Shown here: in pieces, positions 39,877 through 48,168 of the stretch
How positions within the stretch are numbered: the stretch's first letter is position 1
Layout: each line of letters begins with the position of its first letter
Assembly (NCBI GenBank): GCA_945868725.1
Contig: CAMBMU010000007.1
Span: 1-55,429, forward strand
Direction of reading: 5' to 3'
From: Spirosoma fluviale
GTDB lineage: Bacteria; Bacteroidota; Bacteroidia; Cytophagales; Cyclobacteriaceae
DNA length: 55,429 bases
Notes under the pieces: generated by a model
Told to the model about the DNA's origin: nothing
Databases searched by the model: none
What the model saw: only the letters and a program-made list of their open reading frames with translations
Translations under genes and position numbers: made by a program

Positions 39877-41355
39877 ATGCAACGATTGGAGCAAATTTAT
39901 CGGTATAAATTTTCTTTTAGCCAGTTTTTATTTTTCCTACGCACTTTCTTTATATGGGCTGGGTTAAATCTTTTTTTATTTCCCCTACAAGCCCAAGATA
40001 GCCTTCCGATTCAAGATACGCCCAAACAAATAAAGGTTAACTCCATCTACATCATCGGGAACGAAAAAACTGAGAAGGAGATTATTTTACGGGAATTAGA
40101 CTTTGTTACGAATTACCTCTACGATTGGGAAACCTTCCTAGGCATCCTCAAAGCGGATCAACAGAAAATTTTTAACCTCCGCCTATTCAATGAAGTAGAG
40201 ATTACTCCACTACGCACTGGCCCAGAAGAAATCGAAGTATTGATTGCCGTCAAAGAACGCTGGTACCTTCTCCCATCGGTGATTTTTCAACTTGCCGACC
40301 GAAACTTTGCTGAGTGGTGGACCAATCAGGGGCGGGATTGGTCACGCGTGAATTATGGCTTAAAAATCAACCACGCCAACGTGGGAGGAAGAAATGAAAA
40401 ATTTAGATTTTCCGGTCAACTAGGGTTTACGAAAGGGCTTGAACTCATTTATTCCAAGCCTTATATAGATCGGCAACAAAAGCATGGCCTCTCTTTTCAG
40501 CTCAGCTACCGAGATCAGAAAACTGTTCCAATCGCCTCAAAAAACAATCGTCAACTATTTTATACTTCGCCCCTCGAAGAAGTATTACGGAAAAATTTCG
40601 CCACAGCGCTTCGCTACACTTTCCGACGCACCTTTTACAACTTTCATCTATTGACACTGGGCCATAGCACCACTTGGGTATCTCCAAAGGTCTTGGAGCA
40701 AAACCCAAACTACTTTTTACAGCCAGGCAATCGACTCTCTTTTTCCTTTTTACAATATTCCTTTCTCCACGACAAGCGAGATAACATTGCCTATGCCACT
40801 AAAGGGGAATTGCTGCAGCTGACCGCTACAAAATATGGGCTCATTTCACGCAAGGAATTAGATGAATTGGAAATAAATGTAACCGCCAATAAATATATTT
40901 CGCTTGGCAAAGGGTTTCATTTTGCATCAGGATTGAGTGCAGGATGGTTTACAAGTCCCAACCAACCCTACACCTTGATAAGAGGCATTGGCTATGCTCC
41001 CAATTTCATCCGAGGCTACGAACTCAACGTCATCGAAGGCCAGCAACTTGTTGTTCATAAGAATAGCTTGCGTTTTCAACTGATAAACACCAGTTTTGAC
41101 CTTTCTCGAACCATCTACAACGATCAATTCAATACGCTTCCGCTCAGTATTTACCTCAGTGGCAACTTTGATCAGGGGGCTGTGCGAGATCGAAATCGGA
41201 TTCCAGAAAACTTAGCCCTTACCAACCAGTACCTTTTCGGCTATGGAGCAGGTATCGACCTAGTAACAGGCTATGACGCCGTGTTCCGATTGGAATATTC
41301 CATCAACAAGCAGGGCCTAGGCAACTTATTCTTCAATTTCAAGGCTCCTTTTTAA
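39877..41355 (+). CDS. BamA/TamA-type outer-membrane protein with a single POTRA-like domain
   Basis: Signal region, POTRA-like [46 protein letters not shown], beta-barrel ending [12 protein letters not shown]. Confidence 0.85.
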   Translation: MQRLEQIYRYKFSFSQFLFFLRTFFIWAGLNLFLFPLQAQDSLPIQDTPKQIKVNSIYIIGNEKTEKEIILRELDFVTNYLYDWETFLGILKADQQKIFNLRLFNEVEITPLRTGPEEIEVLIAVKERWYLLPSVIFQLADRNFAEWWTNQGRDWSRVNYGLKINHANVGGRNEKFRFSGQLGFTKGLELIYSKPYIDRQQKHGLSFQLSYRDQKTVPIASKNNRQLFYTSPLEEVLRKNFATALRYTFRRTFYNFHLLTLGHSTTWVSPKVLEQNPNYFLQPGNRLSFSFLQYSFLHDKRDNIAYATKGELLQLTATKYGLISRKELDELEINVTANKYISLGKGFHFASGLSAGWFTSPNQPYTLIRGIGYAPNFIRGYELNVIEGQQLVVHKNSLRFQLINTSFDLSRTIYNDQFNTLPLSIYLSGNFDQGAVRDRNRIPENLALTNQYLFGYGAGIDLVTGYDAVFRLEYSINKQGLGNLFFNFKAPF

Positions 41356-41500
41356 CGCTGCTATATGCGGACTTTTTTGAGTGGAAAAGAGAAAAGCAGG
41401 ATTGCTTAAAATTTTTCGTCCATTAAAAATTTAATCCAAGGAGGAAGTGTAATACACGCTTAGGTTGAGCTACTGGCATGATTGCAGCTAATCCTTTTTT

Positions 41501-41815
41501 TTAATCTCCTGTTTTGATTTCCCTAGTTGAAAGTTCGATCTGAAATTTGACATTTGCCTTTAATGCCGCAAACACTCGCAGCAGGGTATCCATGGTCATA
41601 TTGCTGACATTGTTTTCTAGTCGCGAAATTTGGGCTTTTTGAACCCCTATAAGCTTGCCTAGATCCTCTTGCGTCAAGTTTCGTTGTTGACGGGTTTGCT
41701 TTATCGCTTTTCCGATAAATTCTAGTTGAAGCTCGTATTCAAAAACGTCCCGTTCGGGTGTCCCTCGCTCACCAATGAGCTTGTCTTGAACTTGATCTAA
41801 GGTGTATGTTTTCAT
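41501..41815 (-). CDS. XRE-family HTH antitoxin (HigA-like)
   Basis: Cro/C1 HTH: KQTRQQRNLTQEDLGKLIGVQKAQISRLENNVSNMTMDTLLRVFAALKA; overlaps the toxin by 4 nt. Confidence 0.9.
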   Translation of the reverse strand: MKTYTLDQVQDKLIGERGTPERDVFEYELQLEFIGKAIKQTRQQRNLTQEDLGKLIGVQKAQISRLENNVSNMTMDTLLRVFAALKANVKFQIELSTREIKTGD

Positions 41816-42156
41816 TTCTTTTGGTTTTTAGTCAGATAAGCATCCCTACTTAACCTCGCTTTTTGAATTTCGTTGGTGGGCACTTTGCTTCTTTTTTTGA
41901 TGAATCCATGGGTTGCTACGACTAACGTATTTACCGATGCACTCTTGTCCCAAAAAGCAAGTAATCGATAGTGCAACCCTTGATAAACTGTTCTAAATTC
42001 CCAAATATCATCTGTCAGTTTTTTGAAAAGGTTAGGGTCTAACTCAACTTGTGATTTTCGGATGTTGTATAAAATTTTTTCATAGTGTTTTCTTTCTAAA
42101 CCAGTTAAAAAATCAAAAGCCTCCTCCAAAAACAGGATTTCAAAATAGTTCTTCAT
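41812..42156 (-). CDS. Type II toxin, RelE/HigB (phage Gp49-like) family
   Basis: KLTDDIWEFRTVYQGLHYRLLAFWD...VVATHGFIKKRSKVPTNEIQKARLSRDAYL; toxin-first order. Confidence 0.9.
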   Translation of the reverse strand: MKNYFEILFLEEAFDFLTGLERKHYEKILYNIRKSQVELDPNLFKKLTDDIWEFRTVYQGLHYRLLAFWDKSASVNTLVVATHGFIKKRSKVPTNEIQKARLSRDAYLTKNQKK

Positions 42157-42159
42157 AAG

Positions 42160-42219
42160 CTAAAAAAGTTAGAATAATGAAGTTATAAAAGGTTTCGTTA
42201 TAAAGAAACTTTTTTAGCC
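42160..42219 (-). promoter_or_regulatory. Candidate TA operator/promoter: 12-bp perfect inverted repeat with two internal GTTATAAA direct repeats
   Basis: GCTAAAAAAGTT (42160-42171) / AACTTTTTTAGC (42208-42219); GTTATAAA at 42183-42190 and 42198-42205; immediately upstream of toxin start. Confidence 0.6.
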
Positions 42220-42358
42220 TTCTTTTCTTATGGTAATGAAATTAAATCCACCTAAACAAACAGTCAAGAAAGACGTCAATTTATCCTCTGATAACGAAGT
42301 TAGAGCGAATGATGCGTGTTACCGTTCCTTTGGAACACCTGAAAAGCAATTAAAAAAA

Positions 42359-43129
42359 TCAGAATTTCTCCTCTACTCCTAGTCCAAATAGGGCAAAATC
42401 GTACTTCACAGGATCTAGCGGATCGAAGGAACGAAGGACTTGAGTGAGTTCCAGGGCGGTGCCCCAGTCGGTTTGCTTCCGGGTAATCAATCCTAATTTT
42501 CTCCCTACCCGATCCACATGCAAGTCACAGGGACAAATGAGTTGGGCAGGACTAATTTGCTTCCAAATCCCAAAATCTACCCCCTGCTCATCCTGGCGGA
42601 CCATCCAGCGCAGGTACATGTTGATCCGCTTGCATGCCGACCGCGTAGCGGGAGAGGAAATATGCTTCTTGGTTCGGGATGGGGCATCCTCCAAGCTAAA
42701 AAAATGGCGTTGAAACTGAATCAGCATGGACTCCATGCTATCTACTGCGCCGGTTTGACCGATAAGAAAGGCTTTTTCCAAACTATCCTGATGCCGATAA
42801 AACCAGGATAAAAAGTGGATAAAATAAAGTGCATCAACTTCGTTGAAAGTGCGGTGCTTGAAACCTAAAAACGATTTCAGATCTCCTTCAGAATGATTGA
42901 CTAGAAAATCGTGGGGCGCATCATCCATGCGTGCGAGGAGCTCACTGCATTTATTGAGGATGGTTTTCCGCTGTCCCCAAGCCAGGATCGCTGCAAAAAA
43001 ACCCGCAATTTCAATATCCTGTTTTTTATCGAAGCGATGCGGAATGGAGATTGGATCTAACTCGATAAAATTAGGCCTGTTGTAAAGTGCTACTTTTTGA
43101 TCTAAAAAATCTTTGATTCGCTGGTTCAT
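42359..43129 (-). CDS. TIGR02757 (DUF2400) family protein
   Basis: DPISIPHRFDKKQDIEIAGFFAAILAWGQRKTILNKCSELLARMD, KRINMYLRWMVRQD, LICPCDLHVDRVGRKLGLI. Confidence 0.9.
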   Translation of the reverse strand: MNQRIKDFLDQKVALYNRPNFIELDPISIPHRFDKKQDIEIAGFFAAILAWGQRKTILNKCSELLARMDDAPHDFLVNHSEGDLKSFLGFKHRTFNEVDALYFIHFLSWFYRHQDSLEKAFLIGQTGAVDSMESMLIQFQRHFFSLEDAPSRTKKHISSPATRSACKRINMYLRWMVRQDEQGVDFGIWKQISPAQLICPCDLHVDRVGRKLGLITRKQTDWGTALELTQVLRSFDPLDPVKYDFALFGLGVEEKF

Positions 43130-43680
43130 ATTTGTACTTCCCGTTCCCCTCCTTGGGTACCATCAAACCATTTGAATACCAATTCATTGTCTTTTTCTTC
43201 GGCAAGGTGCCAGTCGAAACAACTGATTTGAGTTAGAAAACGAATGCTATCCATTTCTGGATCATAAAGGCAAATGTCAAAATCTGGAAGTGCCGTTGAT
43301 TCTAAGGTATTCCATTTCTCCAAAATATAACCCTTCTCAATCAGGCGTACTTTTTTTCCAAAAACATGTTCACTCAAGACGGTTGGGACACCATCTTTTC
43401 GTCTCAGTCTTACTCCTACCGGTCCAAAAAGAATTTGTTTTTCCACTTTTGACTCCAACAAGTCATTGGAATTTGGGAGCGTCTCCCAAGCAGTCTCTAC
43501 CAATACCCCACTTTTACTATCCGGCTTCAAGCGAGTCAATAGCTGAGACAACTTCGAAAACAAAAAGGTGAGCCCAATGAAAAGCAAACCAAAACTTGCC
43601 AAGATGGGATAGGAAAGAATAAAAATACCATTCCAAATAAATCGGAACACATGATGAAAGAACAGCTGGATTTTTGACAT
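43126..43680 (-). CDS. Hypothetical protein with N-terminal TM segment(s)
   Basis: Intact 184-aa ORF overlapping the downstream gene by 4 nt; two hydrophobic helices at N-term. Confidence 0.75.
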   Translation of the reverse strand: MSKIQLFFHHVFRFIWNGIFILSYPILASFGLLFIGLTFLFSKLSQLLTRLKPDSKSGVLVETAWETLPNSNDLLESKVEKQILFGPVGVRLRRKDGVPTVLSEHVFGKKVRLIEKGYILEKWNTLESTALPDFDICLYDPEMDSIRFLTQISCFDWHLAEEKDNELVFKWFDGTQGGEREVQI

Positions 43681-43763
43681 GCAAAATCAGGGAGAAAGCC
43701 TACTTGAATTGGAACAGGCCTACTGAAAACAGCCCAAAAACTACTGGAGCAAATCCTGTATTT

Positions 43764-45176
43764 TTAATACAAGATCTCAACAGGGAATCGTGTATTCACT
43801 CCTTTTAATTGTTCAAATGCTGCTTGCGAAAGTTTGATCAGCACTTTAGAGTTGTCCCCAGTCTCGGGCAAAACTCCTACCACACGAGCAAAGATGGTCA
43901 GGTCATTTTCCTCATTTTTTATTCGGATCACACTGCCAATGGGCGCATTCCGGTGTAGTACCAGGTACTTTTTATTTGCTTCGGTACCAGGAATAACCTC
44001 GGCCAAGCCAGACTCTTTCGTATTGGTAAATCCTCCTGAAGTATTTGGCGCCGTAGACTCCTGCTTTGGTTCAGCAGCAGGAACAGTTACGGTTGGCTCA
44101 CTTTTTACTTCTTCGGCCACATCCTCAGAAGCAGTAGTGTTAGTAGATGCAGCAGTTGTGGTAGCAGCTCGGCCGACTTGAAGCGTTTGACCTACTTTTA
44201 TATTATTGGAAGTCAGACCGTTCCATTGTACCAATTCCTCTATGGAAGATCCATACATCTTGGCAAGTGAAAATAAAGATTCGCCAGGCTTGACGGTATG
44301 AGAAATTCCATCCCCCGTCGCATTTGTGGTTGCCGTTGGGGACTTTGTGGAAACAAAGACTACCTCCTTAGTTTCATTGGGGTTCTCGGTTTTTCTATCA
44401 GCAACTTTGGGTTCTTCCTTTTTAACTTCTTCCTTCATGGCTGCATCGGCCACCAAGGGTTCAGCTTGGGTCTGAGTACCGTTTTGCTTCACAGGTACCG
44501 CTTTTTTAGTGATTACTTTCAAGGCCTTACCTATTGAAAGCTTATCACTTGACAACGAATTCCAAGACTTTAGCTCTGCTACCGAAACCTTATATTTTTT
44601 GGCAATGGTAGATAAGGACTCACCGCTTTTTACCTTGTGCGTGATTTTAACTTTTTGAATGGTGAACGTAGCTGCTGTTTTGGATGGATTAGTTACAGGC
44701 GATTCTACAGTTGGAGCTGCTGTTGTTTTATCGTTTTTGGTGGGAATTGATGAAGCAGGTGATGGAGTGGCCACTGAAGTCAAGGAACCTGGATCAGCAG
44801 CATTTTCAGTGCTTGTATTCCGATTGAGCGTGCTGGCTGAAGTCTCGGATGAGACAGCTGCATCAGAAGAATTTGGCATTGAGGAATCCAAACTGCTGTT
44901 TGTTTGGCCATAGGGAACAAGCAGCATTTGACCTTCCTTCAGGCCCTGTTTCAAGATTCTATTGGATTGTTGAATCTCGGACATTTGAACCTTGTATCTC
45001 CTTGAAATGGAAAACAAGGTTTCCTGATAGGCGACCTTATGAATGATAAATACCCTGCCTTCTATTCGCTGAATTCCTACAGAATCCAATCCTTCCGAAG
45101 TTGCTGCATGGGCAGCAAACTGGAAGCTGAGGAATAAAAAAACGCTACAGAAGAAAAGTTTGAATCTACCAGACAT
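43764..45176 (-). CDS. Secreted LysM-repeat protein (three LysM domains, Ser/Thr/Ala-rich linkers)
   Basis: LysM copies: HKVAYQETLFSISRRYKVQMSEIQQSN, HKVKSGESLSTIAKKYKVSVAELKSWN, HTVKPGESLFSLAKMYGSSIEELVQWN; likely start MSGRFKLFFCSVFLFLSFQFAAHA at 45176. Confidence 0.9.
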   Translation of the reverse strand: MSGRFKLFFCSVFLFLSFQFAAHAATSEGLDSVGIQRIEGRVFIIHKVAYQETLFSISRRYKVQMSEIQQSNRILKQGLKEGQMLLVPYGQTNSSLDSSMPNSSDAAVSSETSASTLNRNTSTENAADPGSLTSVATPSPASSIPTKNDKTTAAPTVESPVTNPSKTAATFTIQKVKITHKVKSGESLSTIAKKYKVSVAELKSWNSLSSDKLSIGKALKVITKKAVPVKQNGTQTQAEPLVADAAMKEEVKKEEPKVADRKTENPNETKEVVFVSTKSPTATTNATGDGISHTVKPGESLFSLAKMYGSSIEELVQWNGLTSNNIKVGQTLQVGRAATTTAASTNTTASEDVAEEVKSEPTVTVPAAEPKQESTAPNTSGGFTNTKESGLAEVIPGTEANKKYLVLHRNAPIGSVIRIKNEENDLTIFARVVGVLPETGDNSKVLIKLSQAAFEQLKGVNTRFPVEILY

Positions 45177-45368
45177 AAGGGGCTGACAAAAAGGATCTGA
45201 GATGAGGCGAATAAGTACGCCAACAAAATTAACCTTCATCCCTCATTAATCAAGTTGAAAACGGTAATTTTCCTTAATTTAGAGCATTACTTTTAACAAA
45301 GAATCAATTTCACTTTAGGTTTTGCACCAAGTTATCCCATAGCTTTCAACAGGGAAAAAGATCTTTAC

Positions 45369-46709
45369 ATGACTCGAATACTACTTATTATTCTATTGAC
45401 GATTTCAGCAGGCGTATTGTCTGCCCAGCAAACGCGAAAAAAGGTATTCACCTTTGCGATTGATCAAGATATTGATCCAATAATGAATCGTCGGGTAAAG
45501 TTGGCAATGGATCAGGCAGAAAAAATCAAAGTAGACGTGATTCTTATCCAAATGGATACCTATGGCGGAGCAGTAACGGATGCAGACGAGATTCGAACTC
45601 GAATTTTAGAATCCAAAATCCCAGTTTATGTATTTATCAACAAGGATGCTGCCTCTGCTGGTGCATTGATTTCCATTGCCTGCGATAGCATTTACATGGC
45701 TCCAGGTGCAAGTATTGGTGCGGCTACAGTGGTCAATGGAACCGATGGAACTGTCGCACCAGACAAATACCAATCCTACATGCGCTCCATGATGCGCAGC
45801 ACCGCTGAGGCTACTGGACGCAACCCGCAAATTGCAGAAGCGATGGTTGATGAAAAGTTGGTAGTGCCTGGAATTTCCGATTCTAGCTCGGTCATTACTT
45901 TTTCAGTGACCGAAGCCATTAAAAATGGCTTTTGTGAAGGACAATATGCTTCCACTAAAGAAATTTTAGCCGCCCAAAATTTGCAGTCTGCCGAAATCAT
46001 TGCCTACGAAGAGAAAACAGTAGACACCATCATTTCATTCTTTTTAAGTCCAGCGGTAAGCGGTATTTTGATCCTTTTGATCATTGGAGGAATCTACTTT
46101 GAGTTGCAAAGTCCTGGAATAGGTTTCCCGCTAGCCCTAGCTGTAAGTGCAGCACTTTTATATTTTATTCCCTATTACCTGAATGGCTTAGCAGAAAATT
46201 GGGAAATCCTAGCTTTTGTAATTGGCCTCATCCTGCTTGCCGTCGAATTGTTAATTATTCCTGGCTTCGGGGTGTTTGGGGTTGCGGGAATTGTGCTGAC
46301 CCTAGGTGGGCTGGTGCTGGGTATGCTTCCAAACCAGGCTTTTGATTTTGACTTGGTACCCGCTTCACAACTTTTTGAGGCTTTGCTTACCGTGATTTTG
46401 GCTGCTTTGGCTGGAGTTGGCTTGGTATTTTGGCTCACCCCAAAAGTAAACGAATGGGGCGCATTTAAGCATTTGACCTTAGCCAGCACCCAAGAAAGTG
46501 CCCAAGGATATACCGTGAGAGTCTACGATGAAGGTTTGGTCGGAAAAATTGGCACCGTGCACTCCAGACTTCGACCGAGTGGCAAGGTGGAGATCGCCGG
46601 AGAAATTTACGATGCCTATTCCCGAGGTGAGTTTTTGGAACAAGGAGAATCGATCGAAGTCATTTCTACCGAAGGAACTTCCCTAAGAGTGAAAAAATGG
46701 GAAGCCTAA
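45369..46709 (+). CDS. NfeD-family membrane-bound ClpP-class serine protease
   Basis: Signal peptide; IQMDTYGGAVTDADEIR, NKDAASAGALISIACDSIYMAPGASIGAA, 4 TM, C-terminal NfeD OB domain. Confidence 0.92.
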   Translation: MTRILLIILLTISAGVLSAQQTRKKVFTFAIDQDIDPIMNRRVKLAMDQAEKIKVDVILIQMDTYGGAVTDADEIRTRILESKIPVYVFINKDAASAGALISIACDSIYMAPGASIGAATVVNGTDGTVAPDKYQSYMRSMMRSTAEATGRNPQIAEAMVDEKLVVPGISDSSSVITFSVTEAIKNGFCEGQYASTKEILAAQNLQSAEIIAYEEKTVDTIISFFLSPAVSGILILLIIGGIYFELQSPGIGFPLALAVSAALLYFIPYYLNGLAENWEILAFVIGLILLAVELLIIPGFGVFGVAGIVLTLGGLVLGMLPNQAFDFDLVPASQLFEALLTVILAALAGVGLVFWLTPKVNEWGAFKHLTLASTQESAQGYTVRVYDEGLVGKIGTVHSRLRPSGKVEIAGEIYDAYSRGEFLEQGESIEVISTEGTSLRVKKWEA

Positions 46710-46735
46710 AATTCAAAATTGGCTAATTTTAACGC

Positions 46736-47119
46736 ATGAACTCCTTAGGCTTACTTTACCCACGCATCGGTGAAGCTTCACTCCAAGAATTAGCTAAAAA
46801 TTTCTACGAGGAAGTTGGCAAAATCCCTGAACTAAGAAGTTTGTATCCAGAAGATCTAGAAGCTGCCGAAAGACGCATCTACTTGTTTCTTGTTCAGGTC
46901 CTTGGAGGTCCTCAAACCTATTCCGAAGAACGAGGTCACCCCAGACTTCGCATGCGCCACATGCAATGGAAAATTGACTCAAAAATGAGAGCTCATTGGA
47001 TGAATGCCATGCTCCAAGCAGTGGATAAAGTACCCCTGGAACAAGAAATCCGTGAGGAATTGTTGGGTTATTTCACACAAGTCGCTAATGCAATGATCAA
47101 CCAAGACCATGTGGAGTAA
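46736..47119 (+). CDS. Truncated hemoglobin (group II-like globin)
   Basis: SLQELAKNFYEEVGKIPELRSLYP, VLGGPQTYSEERGHPRLRMRHMQWKID with proximal His, ANAMIN C-term. Confidence 0.87.
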   Translation: MNSLGLLYPRIGEASLQELAKNFYEEVGKIPELRSLYPEDLEAAERRIYLFLVQVLGGPQTYSEERGHPRLRMRHMQWKIDSKMRAHWMNAMLQAVDKVPLEQEIREELLGYFTQVANAMINQDHVE

Positions 47120-47828
47120 ACGAATCTACACCTATTACGTCGCAGTTGCTGCTTTGCTGACTTTTGCGATCTTATACCCTTTTTTCCTTTGCTGCATCTG
47201 GGTTCCAGCTTGGAATAAGTATGGTAGAAAAATCAATCAATATTGGGCCAAAACGCTCTTTTCAATCATCTTCCTACCGGTGAAAGTTGAAGTTGAAGGA
47301 ACCCTTGAAAAAGGAAAACCCTATATTTTCTTGGCCAATCATTTCAGTTACCTAGATGTGCCAATGATGGGATTTATTCCTGGAGATGCTGTTTTTGTTG
47401 GCAAGGCATCCATTCGAAAGGCTCCTTTTTTTGGGTACTATTTCAAAAATCTACACATCGCAGTGGACCGGGATCGTGTCAAAAGCCGAGCAGAAACCAT
47501 GCGGAGAGCAGGCTTGGCACTAGATCGTGGGAGCAGCTTGGTGTTGTTTCCTGAAGGAGGCATCTACACCCAAAATCCGCCACATTTAATTCCATTTAAA
47601 AACGGAGCGTTTCGATTAGCCATGGAGAAACAAATCTCCATCATTCCTGTAACCTTATCCTACAATCATGTAATTTTAACAGATCAAAAAGATTTGATTT
47701 TAAAGCGAATGCCAGCCAAAATGGTCCTGCATCAAGCGCTCCATCCAGCAGATTTTGAATCGGATGAAGCGCTCAAGCAATGCTGTTTTGAAGTAATTCA
47801 GGGGCAATTGCTAAAAGATAATCCCTAA
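47109..47828 (+). CDS. plsC: 1-acyl-sn-glycerol-3-phosphate acyltransferase
   Basis: LANHFSYLDVPMM (HX4D-like), FPEGGIYTQNPPHLIPFKNGAFRLA; N-terminal TM. Confidence 0.92.
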   Translation: MWSKRIYTYYVAVAALLTFAILYPFFLCCIWVPAWNKYGRKINQYWAKTLFSIIFLPVKVEVEGTLEKGKPYIFLANHFSYLDVPMMGFIPGDAVFVGKASIRKAPFFGYYFKNLHIAVDRDRVKSRAETMRRAGLALDRGSSLVLFPEGGIYTQNPPHLIPFKNGAFRLAMEKQISIIPVTLSYNHVILTDQKDLILKRMPAKMVLHQALHPADFESDEALKQCCFEVIQGQLLKDNP

Positions 47829-47879
47829 ATCCAAAGGCCTGATTTGAATTTGATTTCAAGCCACAATTTATCTATTCGC

Positions 47880-48167
47880 ATGAAAATTGAACAGGAAACG
47901 CTACAGAAAATTGCTCATTTGGCTCGCCTAAATTTTGATGCCCAAGAAGCAGAAAAGATGAGTGCCGACCTTTCACAGGTACTGAATTGGGTGGAGCAGC
48001 TTCAAGAGGTAGATACAGATGGCGTGGCACCACTCACAAATATGTCTTCTGAAGTCAATGTACTCCGAACAGATGAAATTGGGGTACAACTCACTCAGGA
48101 AGAGGCCTTAAAAAATTCACCTCAACAGGAGAATGGCTTTTTTTCTGTTCCCAAAGTCTTGGAATAA
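47880..48167 (+). CDS. gatC: Asp-tRNA(Asn)/Glu-tRNA(Gln) amidotransferase subunit C
   Basis: MKIEQETLQKIAHLARLNFDAQEAEKMSADLSQVLNWVEQLQEVDTDGVAPL; likely start at 47880. Confidence 0.94.
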   Translation: MKIEQETLQKIAHLARLNFDAQEAEKMSADLSQVLNWVEQLQEVDTDGVAPLTNMSSEVNVLRTDEIGVQLTQEEALKNSPQQENGFFSVPKVLE

Positions 48168-48168
48168 G

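Noticed and set aside
42220-42358. Possible small gene or ncRNA between the TA module and the TIGR02757 gene
   Set aside because: The ATG at 42231 meets a stop after a few codons and I saw no convincing structure beyond the TA inverted repeat
44040-44900. Low-complexity repeats suggesting a tandem-repeat locus
   Set aside because: They encode Ser/Thr/Ala-rich linkers between LysM domains; no exact tandem units
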